From Streptomyces sp. RerS4 (lineage in GTDB: Bacteria; Actinomycetota; Actinomycetes; Streptomycetales; Streptomycetaceae): 64,000 bases of DNA. Shown piece after piece: positions 46,135 through 54,831 of this stretch. Position numbers and translations under genes: made by a program. The notes below the pieces were generated by a model that worked only from the letters and a program-made list of their open reading frames with translations, had not been told where the DNA came from and made no database searches. Every line of letters begins with the position of its first letter. The first letter of the stretch is position 1. The stretch is taken from positions 2,937,501-3,001,500 of the forward strand of contig NZ_CP097322.1 of assembly GCF_023515955.1 (NCBI RefSeq), given 5' to 3'.

Positions 46135-47435
46135 TGACCACGACCAGCAGCCCTCCGACCAACCCCACCGCATCTGCGACGGCGGCGCCCGCCACGCGTG
46201 ACCGGCGGGGATCCTTCGAAGCAGCCATGCGAGGACGCGGAGCCCTGCTGGGCATCGCGGGCTTCTGGCTGGCCTCCCGGGCAGCGATGCTCTGGATGCT
46301 CGTCAACGACTTCCACAGCTCGAACGTCGTACGCGTGGAGGTCACCGCGACCTACCACAACTGGTACAACGTCCTCGTCACGGGGACGCTGCCGCAGAAC
46401 GACATCATGTGGCAGTACCCGCCGGCGGCCGCGGCGATCTTCCTCTCGCCCGACCTGCTGCCGTTCCTCACCTACTTCCAGGCCTTCGTCGCGCTGACCG
46501 TCCTGTGCGACGGCGTGCTCCTGCTCGGCCTGATACGGGTCGCCCGCCGCAACGACGGCAGCATGGCCGGCGCGCTGCTGTGGCTCGTCACGCTGCCGAT
46601 GATGATGGCGACCCCGTTCGCCCGCTACGACATCCAGGTCACCCTGCTCGCCGTCGGCTCGCTGCTCTTCCTGCGCTACCGCCCGAAGCTCGGCGGCGCC
46701 ATCGCCGGCATCGGCGCCATGGTCAAGGTGTGGCCGCTGCTCACGCTGCTCGGCACCCCGCGCGGCAAGTCCACGCGCGACGCCCTCGTCTCGGCGGCGC
46801 TGTCCGGCGCCGCGCTGCTGGGCGTCTTCGCCCTGCTCTTCCGCGACACGTTCGGCTTCCTCGGCAACCAGGGCGACCGCGGCGTGCAGGTCGAGTCCCT
46901 CGGCGGTTCCGCGCTGATGGCGGCCCGGCTCGTGGACCTGTGGCCCGGCAAGATCAACTTCCAGTACGGCGCGTTCGAGTACGTCGGCCCGTACGTGTCG
47001 AGCATCGCGCGGGCCTCCCTCGGCCTGACCGTCGTCGGCTTCCTGCTGCTCCTGCTGTGGCGCGTCAAGGCCAACCGGTGGTCGAACGCGACGCCGTTCG
47101 ACGCCGCGCTCTGCGCCATCCTGGTCTTCACCGTGACCAGCCGGGTCATCAGCCCGCAGTACATGATCTGGCTGCTCGGCCTCGCCGCCGTCTGCCTCAC
47201 CTCGCGGCACACCACCCAGCGTCCGATCGCCTGGCTGCTGGTCGTCGCCAACGCCCTGACCACGCTGATCTTCCCGATCTGGTACGGCTCGGACATCCTG
47301 GAGAACACCACGCTCGGCACGGTCCTGCTGTGCGCGCGCAACGGCCTCCTGCTGTACGCCACGGTGTGGTCCGGCCTCCGCCTGTGGAAGGCGACCGTCC
47401 TGCCGAAGCGGGCCCTCGCCGCACGGACGTTCTAA
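46134..47435 (+). CDS. GT87/DUF2029-type polyprenyl-phosphate mannosyltransferase-like membrane protein
   Basis: A 433-residue protein with about ten membrane helices. After a Thr/Pro-rich N-terminus, the first extracytoplasmic loop carries VEVTATYHNWYNVLVTGTLPQNDIMWQYPP. The Asp and the QYPPAAAAIF stretch resemble the loop of mycobacterial PimE-like GT87 enzymes that use polyprenyl-phosphate mannose. Other segments are RYDIQVTLLAVGSLLFL and SPQYMIWLLGLAA. ATG at 46134 is preferred, with a TAGACT box suggesting a leaderless message; an in-frame ATG at 46080 would add 18 residues. Convergent with the M19 gene, overlapping its end by four bases. Confidence 0.86.
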   Translation: MTTTSSPPTNPTASATAAPATRDRRGSFEAAMRGRGALLGIAGFWLASRAAMLWMLVNDFHSSNVVRVEVTATYHNWYNVLVTGTLPQNDIMWQYPPAAAAIFLSPDLLPFLTYFQAFVALTVLCDGVLLLGLIRVARRNDGSMAGALLWLVTLPMMMATPFARYDIQVTLLAVGSLLFLRYRPKLGGAIAGIGAMVKVWPLLTLLGTPRGKSTRDALVSAALSGAALLGVFALLFRDTFGFLGNQGDRGVQVESLGGSALMAARLVDLWPGKINFQYGAFEYVGPYVSSIARASLGLTVVGFLLLLLWRVKANRWSNATPFDAALCAILVFTVTSRVISPQYMIWLLGLAAVCLTSRHTTQRPIAWLLVVANALTTLIFPIWYGSDILENTTLGTVLLCARNGLLLYATVWSGLRLWKATVLPKRALAARTF

Positions 47436-48505
47436 GACGTTCTGCGGTGCTGTGCGGCGCGGGCCGTGAACTCCGCGTCGCGCAGCACCCGCTGGGCATT
47501 GCCCCACGTGAGCAGGGCGAGATCGGCTTCCGACCAGCCCCGCTCCAGAAGTTCCGCGATCAGCCTCGGGTAGCCCGAGGGATCGGTCAGACCGGCCGGC
47601 CGGGCACTGCCCCGCTCGGCGCCGAAGGTGGCGCCCAGACCGACGCCCTCGGGGCCCGCGAGCGCGCGTACGTGCTCCACGTGGTCCGCGACGGCGTGCA
47701 GGGAATCCCCGGTGCGGGCGGCGTCGAAGGTGACCATCGCCAGCCCGTTCGCCGCGTGCAGGGCGAGCAGCACCTCGTCGGTGACGTTGCCCGGGTGCGG
47801 GTTGAGCGCCGCCGCCCCCGTGTTCGAGATGACCACCGGTGCCTTGGAGGCCCCGGCCAGCTGGCAGGCCGCCGGCGGCGGGCAGCCCGTCAGGTCCAAC
47901 AGGATCGCCAGCCGGTTCGCCTCCCGCACCACCTCGTGGCCGAAGGCCGTCAGCCCCTCCTGCGCCCAGGGCGCTCCCGCCGGCGCGAGGAGGCGTACGC
48001 CCAGCGCGTGGAAGGCGCGCAGCGCGCCGAGCGAGCCGGTGAGCGTACGGCCGGACACGGGGCCGAGGAACGAGGCGATCCGGCCGCGGTTGCGGGCGTC
48101 GGCCATGTCGTCGGGTGTCAGCGCGAGGCACAGGCTGTCGGGGTAGCGGTGCATCAGGGCGAGCGCCGCGTCGATCTGTTCGAGGGTCTCCGACACGATG
48201 TGGTCGGTGGCGGCCGGCTCCTGGGGGGTCAGGAGCGTCCAGAACTGGGCGCCCACCCCGCCGGAACGCAGCCGGGGGATGTCGGTGTCGACACCGCCGT
48301 CCGGGGTGTCGATGTCGTGGTACGGGCTCTGGCGCAGTGTCCAGACGAGGGTGTTGCAGCCGTCCGCGACGGGATGCTCGGCGAGCAGCTCGGCGGCGCG
48401 GTCCAGGGCGCTGCCGGGGGCTCCGCCGGGGGTGGGCGGCGCGGGGGCGTCTTCGACGCCGGCGGCGGGGGCGGGGTCGTGCGGTTCATCCTGCAGGTCG
48501 GCCAT
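47432..48505 (-). CDS. catalytically degenerate M19 (renal dipeptidase-like) protein
   Basis: 357 residues, clearly a paralogue of the next gene upstream (shared [53 protein letters not shown]). Every metal-ligand motif is lost. HND at the N-terminus is Cys50-Asn-Thr52 (DGCNTLVW). LSHV is LTGC, FSHSSAR is ISNTGAA, and GGDYDG is GATFGA. The fold must persist but zinc cannot be bound in the usual way, so it is a likely pseudoenzyme. ATG at 48505 has GGAG eight bases upstream. A repeat-rich 215-bp gap separates it from the active paralogue. Confidence 0.9.
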   Translation of the reverse strand: MADLQDEPHDPAPAAGVEDAPAPPTPGGAPGSALDRAAELLAEHPVADGCNTLVWTLRQSPYHDIDTPDGGVDTDIPRLRSGGVGAQFWTLLTPQEPAATDHIVSETLEQIDAALALMHRYPDSLCLALTPDDMADARNRGRIASFLGPVSGRTLTGSLGALRAFHALGVRLLAPAGAPWAQEGLTAFGHEVVREANRLAILLDLTGCPPPAACQLAGASKAPVVISNTGAAALNPHPGNVTDEVLLALHAANGLAMVTFDAARTGDSLHAVADHVEHVRALAGPEGVGLGATFGAERGSARPAGLTDPSGYPRLIAELLERGWSEADLALLTWGNAQRVLRDAEFTARAAQHRRTS

Positions 48506-48628
48506 GGCGTTCGCTCCGGTCTCGGCGGCGCAGGGAGAGTTCTGCCACGGTGACACGGAGGGTGTGGGGGGTGCCCGACGGGTGTGGCAATCGGGTGGCC
48601 CATGCCCATGCCCTGGCCGGGCGGGGGC

Positions 48629-48674
48629 GGGGCGGGGCAGGGCGGGGCTGCGGTGCCCCGCCCTGCCCCGCCCC
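48629..48674. terminator. 20-bp G-run/C-run hairpin between the two M19 genes
   Basis: GGGGCGGGGCAGGGCGGGGC at 48629-48648 pairs perfectly with 48655-48674 around TGCGGT. The G-rich strand has five runs of three or more G, so it could also form a G-quadruplex. It overlaps the start of interspersed repeat copy B. Confidence 0.65.
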
Positions 48675-48708
48675 CGGACCCCTGCGCCTCAAACGCCGGC
48701 GGGGCTGG
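48670..48708. repeat. interspersed repeat CCCCCGGACCCC, copy B
   Basis: GCCCCCGGACCCCTGCGCC followed by TCAAACGCCGGCGGGGCTGG, twelve bases before the stop of the active dipeptidase gene. Nearly identical to copy C at 62095. Confidence 0.8.
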
Positions 48709-48720
48709 GATGAAATGGGA

Positions 48721-49926
48721 CTAAAGGCACGCGTTCGACGGGGGGTGGGTCGCCGAGAGGGACGCCGCCGCCGATTCCGCGTCACGCAGGGCGCGGACCG
48801 GGTTGGACCAGGTGAGTTTGGCCAGGTCCGGGCGGGACCAGCCGCGGGCCAGGAGTTCCGCGACCAGGTTCGGGTAGCCCGCCACGTCGTCCAGGCCCGA
48901 CGGGGTGAAGGCCGTGCCGTCGTAGTCGCCGCCGATGCCGATGTGGTCGACGCCGGCGACCTCCCGCATGTGGTCCAGGTGGTCGGCGACCGTGGCGGCC
49001 GTGGCCACCGGGCGCGGACGCTCCGCCTCGAAGGCCCGGTGCAGGGCCATCGCCTCGGGGGTGGTGTCGAGGTGGTGGAAGCCGTGCGCGCGCAGGTTCT
49101 CGTCGGCGGCCAGCGTCCACTCCACCGCCGCGGGGAGGATGAACTTCGGCACGAAGGTGGCCATCGCCACGCCGCCGTTGGCCGGCAGCAGCTCCAGGAC
49201 GTCGTCCGGGATGTTGCGCGGGTGGTCGCAGATCGCCCGCGCCGACGAGTGCGAGAAGATCACCGGCGCGGTCGAGACGGCGAGCGCGTCGCGCATCGTC
49301 GTCGCGGCGACGTGCGAGAGGTCGACCAGCATGCCGATCCGGTTCATCTCGCGGACGACCTCGCGGCCGAAGTCGCTCAGGCCGCCGTGCCGGGGCTCGT
49401 CGGTCGCCGAGTCCGCCCAGTCGATCGTGTCGTTGTGCGTCAGGGTCATGTACCGCACGCCGAGCCGGTGCAGGGCTCGCAGCGTGGCGAGCGAGTTGTT
49501 GATGGAGTGGCCGCCCTCGGCGCCCATCAGCGAGGCGATCCGGCCGCCGGCGCGGGCCGCCTCCATGTCGTCCGCCGTCAGCGCCCGTACGAGGTCACGC
49601 GGGTGACGGGCGATCAGCTGGTCGACGACGTCGATCTGCTCCAGGGTGGCGCTGACCGCCTCGTCGCCCGCGTAGTCGGAGCGCACGTAGACCGACCAGA
49701 ACTGCGCGCCGACGCCGCCGGCGCGCAGCCGGGGGATGTCGGTGTGCAGGCGGTCGCTCTGGTCGGCGGCGAGGTCACACCGGTCGAGGTCGTAGCGGAC
49801 CTTCCGCCCCTCCGGCGAGGGGGAGACTCCTTGGCGCAGCGCCCACGGCAGGTCGTTGTGGCCGTCGACGATCGGGTGTTCGGCCAGCAGCTCACGCGCC
49901 TCGGCCAGGCGCTGCGCCGCGCTCAC
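48721..49926 (-). CDS. membrane dipeptidase (renal dipeptidase family M19), active-type
   Basis: A 401-residue binuclear zinc amidohydrolase that cleaves dipeptides, probably including D-amino-acid-containing ones. All ligands are present: His23 and Asp25 ([10 protein letters not shown]), a Glu in the [11 protein letters not shown] segment, [38 protein letters not shown] and the Asp of [11 protein letters not shown]. The fold is a TIM barrel without a signal peptide, so it is cytosolic. The S. coelicolor counterpart Sco3058 has been studied structurally. GTG overlaps the purE stop as GTGA, so translation is coupled to purE. The open frame over purE is a shadow. Confidence 0.95.
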   Translation of the reverse strand: MSAAQRLAEARELLAEHPIVDGHNDLPWALRQGVSPSPEGRKVRYDLDRCDLAADQSDRLHTDIPRLRAGGVGAQFWSVYVRSDYAGDEAVSATLEQIDVVDQLIARHPRDLVRALTADDMEAARAGGRIASLMGAEGGHSINNSLATLRALHRLGVRYMTLTHNDTIDWADSATDEPRHGGLSDFGREVVREMNRIGMLVDLSHVAATTMRDALAVSTAPVIFSHSSARAICDHPRNIPDDVLELLPANGGVAMATFVPKFILPAAVEWTLAADENLRAHGFHHLDTTPEAMALHRAFEAERPRPVATAATVADHLDHMREVAGVDHIGIGGDYDGTAFTPSGLDDVAGYPNLVAELLARGWSRPDLAKLTWSNPVRALRDAESAAASLSATHPPSNACL

Positions 49927-50465
49927 TTGCCGAATCCGAAGGAGTCCGCGCCCGCGACCTTGGTCCGCAGCCGCTTGCCCTTCTCCGTGGCCTGGTCGTT
50001 CAGCTCCTGCTGGAAGTCCCGCATCCGGGCCAGCAGCTCCGGGTCGTGCGCGGCCAACATGCGTACGGCCAGCAGGCCGGCGTTGCGCGCGCCGGCGACG
50101 GAGACGGTGGCGACGGGAACCCCGGCGGGCATCTGCACGATCGACAGCAGGGAGTCCATGCCGTCGAGGTACTTCAGCGGCACCGGGACCCCGATGACGG
50201 GCAGCGGGGTGACGGACGCCAGCATCCCGGGCAGGTGGGCGGCGCCGCCCGCCCCGGCGATGATCGCCTTCAGGCCGCGGTCCGCCGCCTGCTCCCCGTA
50301 CGCGACCATCTCGCGCGGCATCCGGTGGGCGGAGACCACGTCGACCTCGTAGGGGATCTCGAACTCGTCGAGCGCCTGGGCGGCGGCCTCCATGACCGGC
50401 CAGTCGGAGTCCGAACCCATGACGATGCCGACGACGGGGGCCGTGCCCGCGGGGGAGGTGCTCAT
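49923..50465 (-). CDS. purE: N5-carboxyaminoimidazole ribonucleotide mutase
   Basis: A 180-residue class I PurE that converts N5-CAIR to CAIR in purine synthesis. Motifs: [15 protein letters not shown] (phosphate loop), [11 protein letters not shown] with the catalytic His, and [18 protein letters not shown] Lys-rich tail ends FGFGK. ATG overlaps the purK stop (ATGA), giving coupling to purK, its partner reaction. Confidence 0.97.
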   Translation of the reverse strand: MSTSPAGTAPVVGIVMGSDSDWPVMEAAAQALDEFEIPYEVDVVSAHRMPREMVAYGEQAADRGLKAIIAGAGGAAHLPGMLASVTPLPVIGVPVPLKYLDGMDSLLSIVQMPAGVPVATVSVAGARNAGLLAVRMLAAHDPELLARMRDFQQELNDQATEKGKRLRTKVAGADSFGFGK

Positions 50466-51601
50466 TCGGTGATCGTTCCTCTGAGGTAGCCGGCTGCGTG
50501 ACGTGCGCGCTCCAGCACATCGTCCAGGTCGTCGCCGTAGGTGTTGACGTGGCCGACCTTGCGGCCGTGTTTCACGTCCTTGCCGTACATGTGGATCTTC
50601 AGCTGCGGGTCGTGGGCCATGCAGTGCAGGTACGCCGCGTACATGTCGGGGTAGTCACCGCCGAGCACGTTCGCCATGACCGTCCAGCGGGCCCGGGGGC
50701 GCGGATCGCCCAGCGGGAGGTCCAGGACCGCGCGGACGTGGTTGGTGAACTGGGAGGTGATGGCACCGTCCTGGGTCCAGTGGCCGCTGTTGTGCGGACG
50801 CATGGCCAGTTCGTTGACGAGGATGCGCCCGTCGGCGGTCTCGAACAGCTCCACGGCCAGGTGGCCGGTCACGTCGAGTTCCTTCGCGATGCGCAGCGCC
50901 AGGGCCTGGGCCTCGCCGGCGAGGGCCTCGGAGAGGTTCGGGGCGGGGGCGATCACCGTGTCGCAGACGCCGTCCACCTGGATGGACTCCACGACGGGGT
51001 AGGCCACCGCCTGGCCGTGCGGGGAGCGGACGATGTTCGCCGCGAGCTCGCGGACGAAGTCCACCTTCTCCTCCGCGAGGACCGGCACGCCCGCCCTGAA
51101 CGGGGCCTCCGCGTCCTCGGGGGTGCGCACGAACCACACGCCCTTGCCGTCGTAGCCGCCGCGCACCGTCTTGAGGATGACGGGGAAGCCGCCCACCTCG
51201 GCCGCGAACGCCTCCACGTCCGCCGGATCGGCGACGATCCGGTGGCGCGGGCTGGGGGCGCCGATCTCGTCGAGCTTGGCGCGCATCACCCCCTTGTCCT
51301 GGGCGTGCACCAACGCGTCGGGCCCCGGGCGGACGGGGATGCCGTCCGCTTCCAGGGCCCGAAGGTGTTCGGTGGGCACGTGCTCGTGGTCGAAGGTGAT
51401 CACGTCACAGCCGCGCGCGAACGCGCGCAGCGTCTCCAGGTCGCGGTAGTCGCCGATGACGACATCGCTCACGACCTGGGCCGCCGAATCCTGTGGTGTG
51501 TCACTGAGGATCTTGAATTTGATACCGAGGGGGATACCCGCCTCGTGGGTCATGCGGGCGAGCTGTCCGCCGCCGACCATGCCGACTACCGGGAACGTCA
51601 C
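50462..51601 (-). CDS. purK: N5-carboxyaminoimidazole ribonucleotide synthase
   Basis: A 379-residue ATP-grasp enzyme making N5-CAIR from AIR, bicarbonate and ATP. N-terminal [23 protein letters not shown]-grasp segments [20 protein letters not shown] and [20 protein letters not shown], and the [20 protein letters not shown] signature. GTG at 51601 opens the conserved N-terminus. First gene of a purK-purE-dipeptidase operon; divergent from the GtrA gene. Confidence 0.97.
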   Translation of the reverse strand: MTFPVVGMVGGGQLARMTHEAGIPLGIKFKILSDTPQDSAAQVVSDVVIGDYRDLETLRAFARGCDVITFDHEHVPTEHLRALEADGIPVRPGPDALVHAQDKGVMRAKLDEIGAPSPRHRIVADPADVEAFAAEVGGFPVILKTVRGGYDGKGVWFVRTPEDAEAPFRAGVPVLAEEKVDFVRELAANIVRSPHGQAVAYPVVESIQVDGVCDTVIAPAPNLSEALAGEAQALALRIAKELDVTGHLAVELFETADGRILVNELAMRPHNSGHWTQDGAITSQFTNHVRAVLDLPLGDPRPRARWTVMANVLGGDYPDMYAAYLHCMAHDPQLKIHMYGKDVKHGRKVGHVNTYGDDLDDVLERARHAAGYLRGTITE

Positions 51602-51803
51602 GGCTCCAGGGTATCCGTCGGTATTCCGCCATCCGGACGTGGCCTGGCGCGTACCCCGTGTGCCGTGCGTCGCACGGGCCCCGAAGGCACGTACGGCGCC
51701 CGGGGGCGACACTTAACATGGACGGGTTGACGCAATCGAGTGACGCCCGCGCACCGGCCGTGACGCCGTGGGTGACGACGACGGACAGGGACTGAACCAT
51801 CAC

Positions 51804-52349
51804 ATGAGCACGCCGAAAGCTGTACCGCTGTCCGAACGTTTGCGCGGCCTCGCCCGTGAAGCCATCAAGTTCGGCGCAGTCGGCGGACTGGGCGTCCTGG
51901 TCAATTTCGGTGTGTTCAACCTGCTCCGGAGCACGACCGACCTGCAGACCGTGCGCGCGAACGTCATAGCCATCGTCGTGGCCATCATCACGAACTACAT
52001 CGGCTTCCGTTACTTCACCTACCGCGACCGCGACCTCGGCAGCCGGCGCCGCGAGATGGTCCTGTTCATCCTCTTCAGCGGCATCGGCATGGTCATCGAG
52101 AGCGGTGTGCTCTACGTGGCCACGTACGGCTTCGGCTGGGACAGCTCGCTGCAGAACAACATCTTCAAGTTCCTCGGCATGGGCGTGGCGACCGTCTTCC
52201 GCTTCTGGTCCTACCGCACCTGGGTCTTCAAGGCCCTGCCGACGCCGGCCGCTCCCTCGCTGGTGGTCGACCAGCGCGACGGCGCGCAGGACGTGCCCGC
52301 GACGGACGTGCCGGCGACGCCGCGTACGCCCGAGCCCGCGGCCCAGTAG
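51804..52349 (+). CDS. GtrA family membrane protein
   Basis: 181 residues with four membrane helices typical of GtrA/DPMS flippase-like proteins: IKFGAVGGLGVLVNFGVFNLL, VRANVIAIVVAIITNYIGFRYFTYR, MVLFILFSGIGMVIESGVLYV and FLGMGVATVFRFWSYRTWVF. The RFWSYRTWVF end is a family hallmark. GtrA proteins are thought to flip or help use polyprenyl-phosphate sugars, which fits the DPM-like synthase 10 kb away. The tail (about 150-181) is Pro/Thr-rich. The ribosome site at 51804 is weak. Convergent with the histidine kinase. Confidence 0.92.
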   Translation: MSTPKAVPLSERLRGLAREAIKFGAVGGLGVLVNFGVFNLLRSTTDLQTVRANVIAIVVAIITNYIGFRYFTYRDRDLGSRRREMVLFILFSGIGMVIESGVLYVATYGFGWDSSLQNNIFKFLGMGVATVFRFWSYRTWVFKALPTPAAPSLVVDQRDGAQDVPATDVPATPRTPEPAAQ

Positions 52350-52398
52350 TCCCGTCGCCCGGTGGTCGCGTCGCCGGGTGCTCGCGTCGCGCCGGCGG

Positions 52399-53664
52399 TC
52401 AGCGGACGGTCTGTTCCCGGTCCGCCGGCTGCGGCGCGGTGCGGCTGAGGAACAGCGCGAACACCGGCGGCTTGGCCTGGAGCAGCTCCAGCCGGCCGCC
52501 GTCGGCCTCCGCGAGGTCGCGGGCCACGGCCAGGCCGATGCCGGTGGAGTTGCGGCCGCTGATGGCCCGCTCGAAGATCCGGTTGCCGAGGTCCGGCGGG
52601 ACGCCGGGGCCCTCGTCCGTGACCTCCAGTACGGCCTGGTTGCCGATCACGCGGGTGCGCAGCGCGACCGTGCCGCCGCCGTGCATCAGCGCGTTCTCCA
52701 CGAGGGTCGCCAGGACCTGCGAGACCGCCCCGGGGGTGCCCACGGCGCGGACCCCCGTCTTCCCCGAGCGCACGATGGCCCGCCCGGCGCTGCGGTAGGC
52801 CGGCCGCCACTCCTCGATCTGCTGCTTGACGACCTCGTCCAGGTCGAAGGGGACCGCCGAGCCGGTGCGCGGGTCGCGCGAGTTCGTCAGCAGCCGTTGG
52901 ACGACGTCCGTGAGCCGCTCCACCTGGGTGAGGGCGATGGTCGCCTCCTCCCGTACGGTCTCCAGGTCCTCGGTGACCGTGATCTCCTCCAGCCGCATCG
53001 ACAGGGCCGTCAGCGGGGTCCGCAGCTGGTGGGAGGCGTCGGCGGCGAGCCGCCGCTCGGCCGTGAGCATGCGGCCGATCCGCTCGGCGCTGGCGTCCAG
53101 GACGTCCGCGACACGGTCCAGCTCGGGGACCCCGTACCGCTTGTGCCGGGGGCGCGGGTCGCCCGAGCCGAGCCGTTCGGCGGTCTCGGCGAGGTCGGTG
53201 AGCGGGGAGGCCAGCCGGTTGGCCTGGCGTAGGGCGAGCAGGACGGCCGCGACGACGGCCAGCAGCGCCACCGCGCCGACGACGGCGAGGGTGCGCCCGA
53301 CCTCGCGGGTGACGGTGGAGCGTGACTCCTCGACCACGATCAGCTCACCCTGCTCGCCGCGCGCGGTGCCCCGGATGACGCTGCCGTCGATGCGGTCTCC
53401 GACCTCGACGGTGGGCTGCCCGGGGACGGTGACGCGGGCGTACGTGCCGAGGCCGAGCTGTTCGGCGAGCGCGCCGGCGTCGACCGGTCGGCGCTCCAGG
53501 GCGTCCGCCTCGACGGTCCCCAGCAGGCGCAGCGCCTCGGAGCCGATGCGGTCCTGGGCGCTGCTGGTGATGGTCCGGGTCTCCACGATGACGAGGGAGA
53601 CCCCGAACACGGCGATCACGACGAGCACCACGGCGAGCGTGGAGTTGATCAGGCGGCGGCGCAT
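52399..53664 (-). CDS. two-component sensor histidine kinase
   Basis: 421 residues. Membrane helices at about 6-26 and 125-147 bracket a small extracytoplasmic sensor (about 27-124). A HAMP domain (about 148-200) leads to the H-box AADASHQLRTPLTALSMRLE with His212. The ATPase has VLATLVENALMHGGG (N-box), VTDEGPGVPPDLGNRIFERA (G1/F) and NSTGIGLAVARDLAEADGG (G2). It autophosphorylates and passes phosphate to the OmpR-type regulator encoded 15 bp upstream. The stimulus is unknown. Confidence 0.95.
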   Translation of the reverse strand: MRRRLINSTLAVVLVVIAVFGVSLVIVETRTITSSAQDRIGSEALRLLGTVEADALERRPVDAGALAEQLGLGTYARVTVPGQPTVEVGDRIDGSVIRGTARGEQGELIVVEESRSTVTREVGRTLAVVGAVALLAVVAAVLLALRQANRLASPLTDLAETAERLGSGDPRPRHKRYGVPELDRVADVLDASAERIGRMLTAERRLAADASHQLRTPLTALSMRLEEITVTEDLETVREEATIALTQVERLTDVVQRLLTNSRDPRTGSAVPFDLDEVVKQQIEEWRPAYRSAGRAIVRSGKTGVRAVGTPGAVSQVLATLVENALMHGGGTVALRTRVIGNQAVLEVTDEGPGVPPDLGNRIFERAISGRNSTGIGLAVARDLAEADGGRLELLQAKPPVFALFLSRTAPQPADREQTVR

Positions 53665-53679
53665 GGCTCGGGGGGTGTC

Positions 53680-54360
53680 TCAGCTCTTCTCGAAGCGGAA
53701 GCCGACGCCGCGGACGGTGGCGATGTAGCGGGGGTTGGCGGCGTCGTCCCCGAGCTTCTTGCGGAGCCAGGAGATGTGCATGTCGAGGGTCTTGGTGGAG
53801 GACCACCAGGTGGTGTCCCAGACCTCGCGCATCAGCTGGTCGCGGGTGACGACGCGGCCGGCGTCGCGGACCAGGACGCGCAGCAGGTCGAACTCCTTGG
53901 CGGTGAGCTGGAGCTCCTCCTCCCCCATCCACGCGCGGTGAGACTCGACGTCGATGCGCACGCCGTGGGTGGCGGCGGGGGCCTGGGAGGTGTCGGCGGA
54001 GCCGCGCCGCAGGAGGGCCCGTACGCGGGCCAGAAGTTCGGCGAGTCGGAAGGGCTTGGTCACGTAGTCGTCGGCGCCGGCGTCCAGGCCGACGACCGTG
54101 TCGACCTCGTCGGCCCGTGCGGTGAGGACCAGGATCGGGAAGCCGTGGCCCTCGGCGCGCAGCCGCCGGGCCACCTCCAGGCCGTCCATGCCGGGCAGTC
54201 CGAGGTCCAGGACGACGAGGTCGACGCCGCCCTGCAGTCCGGCGTCCAGGGCGGTGGGGCCGTCCTCCCGGACCTCGACCTCGTAACCCTCCCGGCGCAG
54301 GGCGCGGGCCAGGGGTTCCGAGATGGATGCGTCGTCCTCGGCGAGCAGTACACGCGTCAT
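53680..54360 (-). CDS. OmpR/PhoB-type response regulator
   Basis: 226 residues. The receiver has the acidic pocket LLAEDDASI, phospho-acceptor Asp52 in LVVLDLGLPGMDG and Lys102 in YVTKPF. The winged-helix C-terminal domain (about 130-226) has ELQLTAKEFDLLRVLVRDAG and LDMHISWLRKKLGDDAANPR. It precedes the kinase gene as one operon. TACCAT (54368-54373, minus strand) ends seven bases before the ATG and there is no ribosome site, suggesting a leaderless transcript. Confidence 0.96.
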   Translation of the reverse strand: MTRVLLAEDDASISEPLARALRREGYEVEVREDGPTALDAGLQGGVDLVVLDLGLPGMDGLEVARRLRAEGHGFPILVLTARADEVDTVVGLDAGADDYVTKPFRLAELLARVRALLRRGSADTSQAPAATHGVRIDVESHRAWMGEEELQLTAKEFDLLRVLVRDAGRVVTRDQLMREVWDTTWWSSTKTLDMHISWLRKKLGDDAANPRYIATVRGVGFRFEKS

Positions 54361-54831
54361 GTGGGTGATGGTAGTCCGCGACGACCGCGAGGAGACCCTT
54401 GCCGGCAGACCCCTCTCGAACTGGGGTTATGAGGCGATGGCTGCCTTCGAATATGACGAATCGGTTCCCGGCGGACCTGTGATCCATCTCTCAAGTCCTT
54501 CCATATGCCGCAGTGTCGTGTCGTATGGTGGCGAGACGCCTGATGCACTACCCAGGGGATCCTTATGCCGAAAAGCGAGCGAGGATCCTCAAATTCTGCT
54601 CTGGTTGGTTTCGGCCGACCCAGATGACAGTGAATGACCTGTGGGCCGGGCCCTGCACGCGAAGACGCGTGCCGAGCGTGGATCCCGGTTACGGCTGACC
54701 CTTCACTCCCGGCATACCGGGTACGAGGCCCCTGGGCGTGGGGCGGGTCATCCGGGGCCGGTGCCGGCCACCCCCCACCGGGCGCTGAACAGCTCACGAA
54801 GCCGAGCGTCCCGAGCAAGCAAGGATCGACC
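54361..54831. promoter_or_regulatory. 471-bp regulatory gap between the regulator and the POT transporter
   Basis: No supportable gene. The base composition is less GC-rich than the surroundings. A dyad GGATCCT (54557-54563) / AGGATCC (54582-54588) with a 18-base spacer could be an operator or hairpin in the transporter leader. The length leaves room for a long 5' untranslated region. A short open frame inside the dyad is not convincing. Confidence 0.4.

Noticed and set aside
47436..48505. Calling the second M19 gene a pseudogene
   Set aside because: The frame is intact over the full length with a good ribosome site and normal codon use; only catalytic residues are changed, so it is better described as a pseudoenzyme.
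54565..54621. Short open frame (MPKSERGSS...) upstream of the POT gene as a leader peptide
   Set aside because: No promoter or ribosome site at the right place and no codon bias toward one amino acid.
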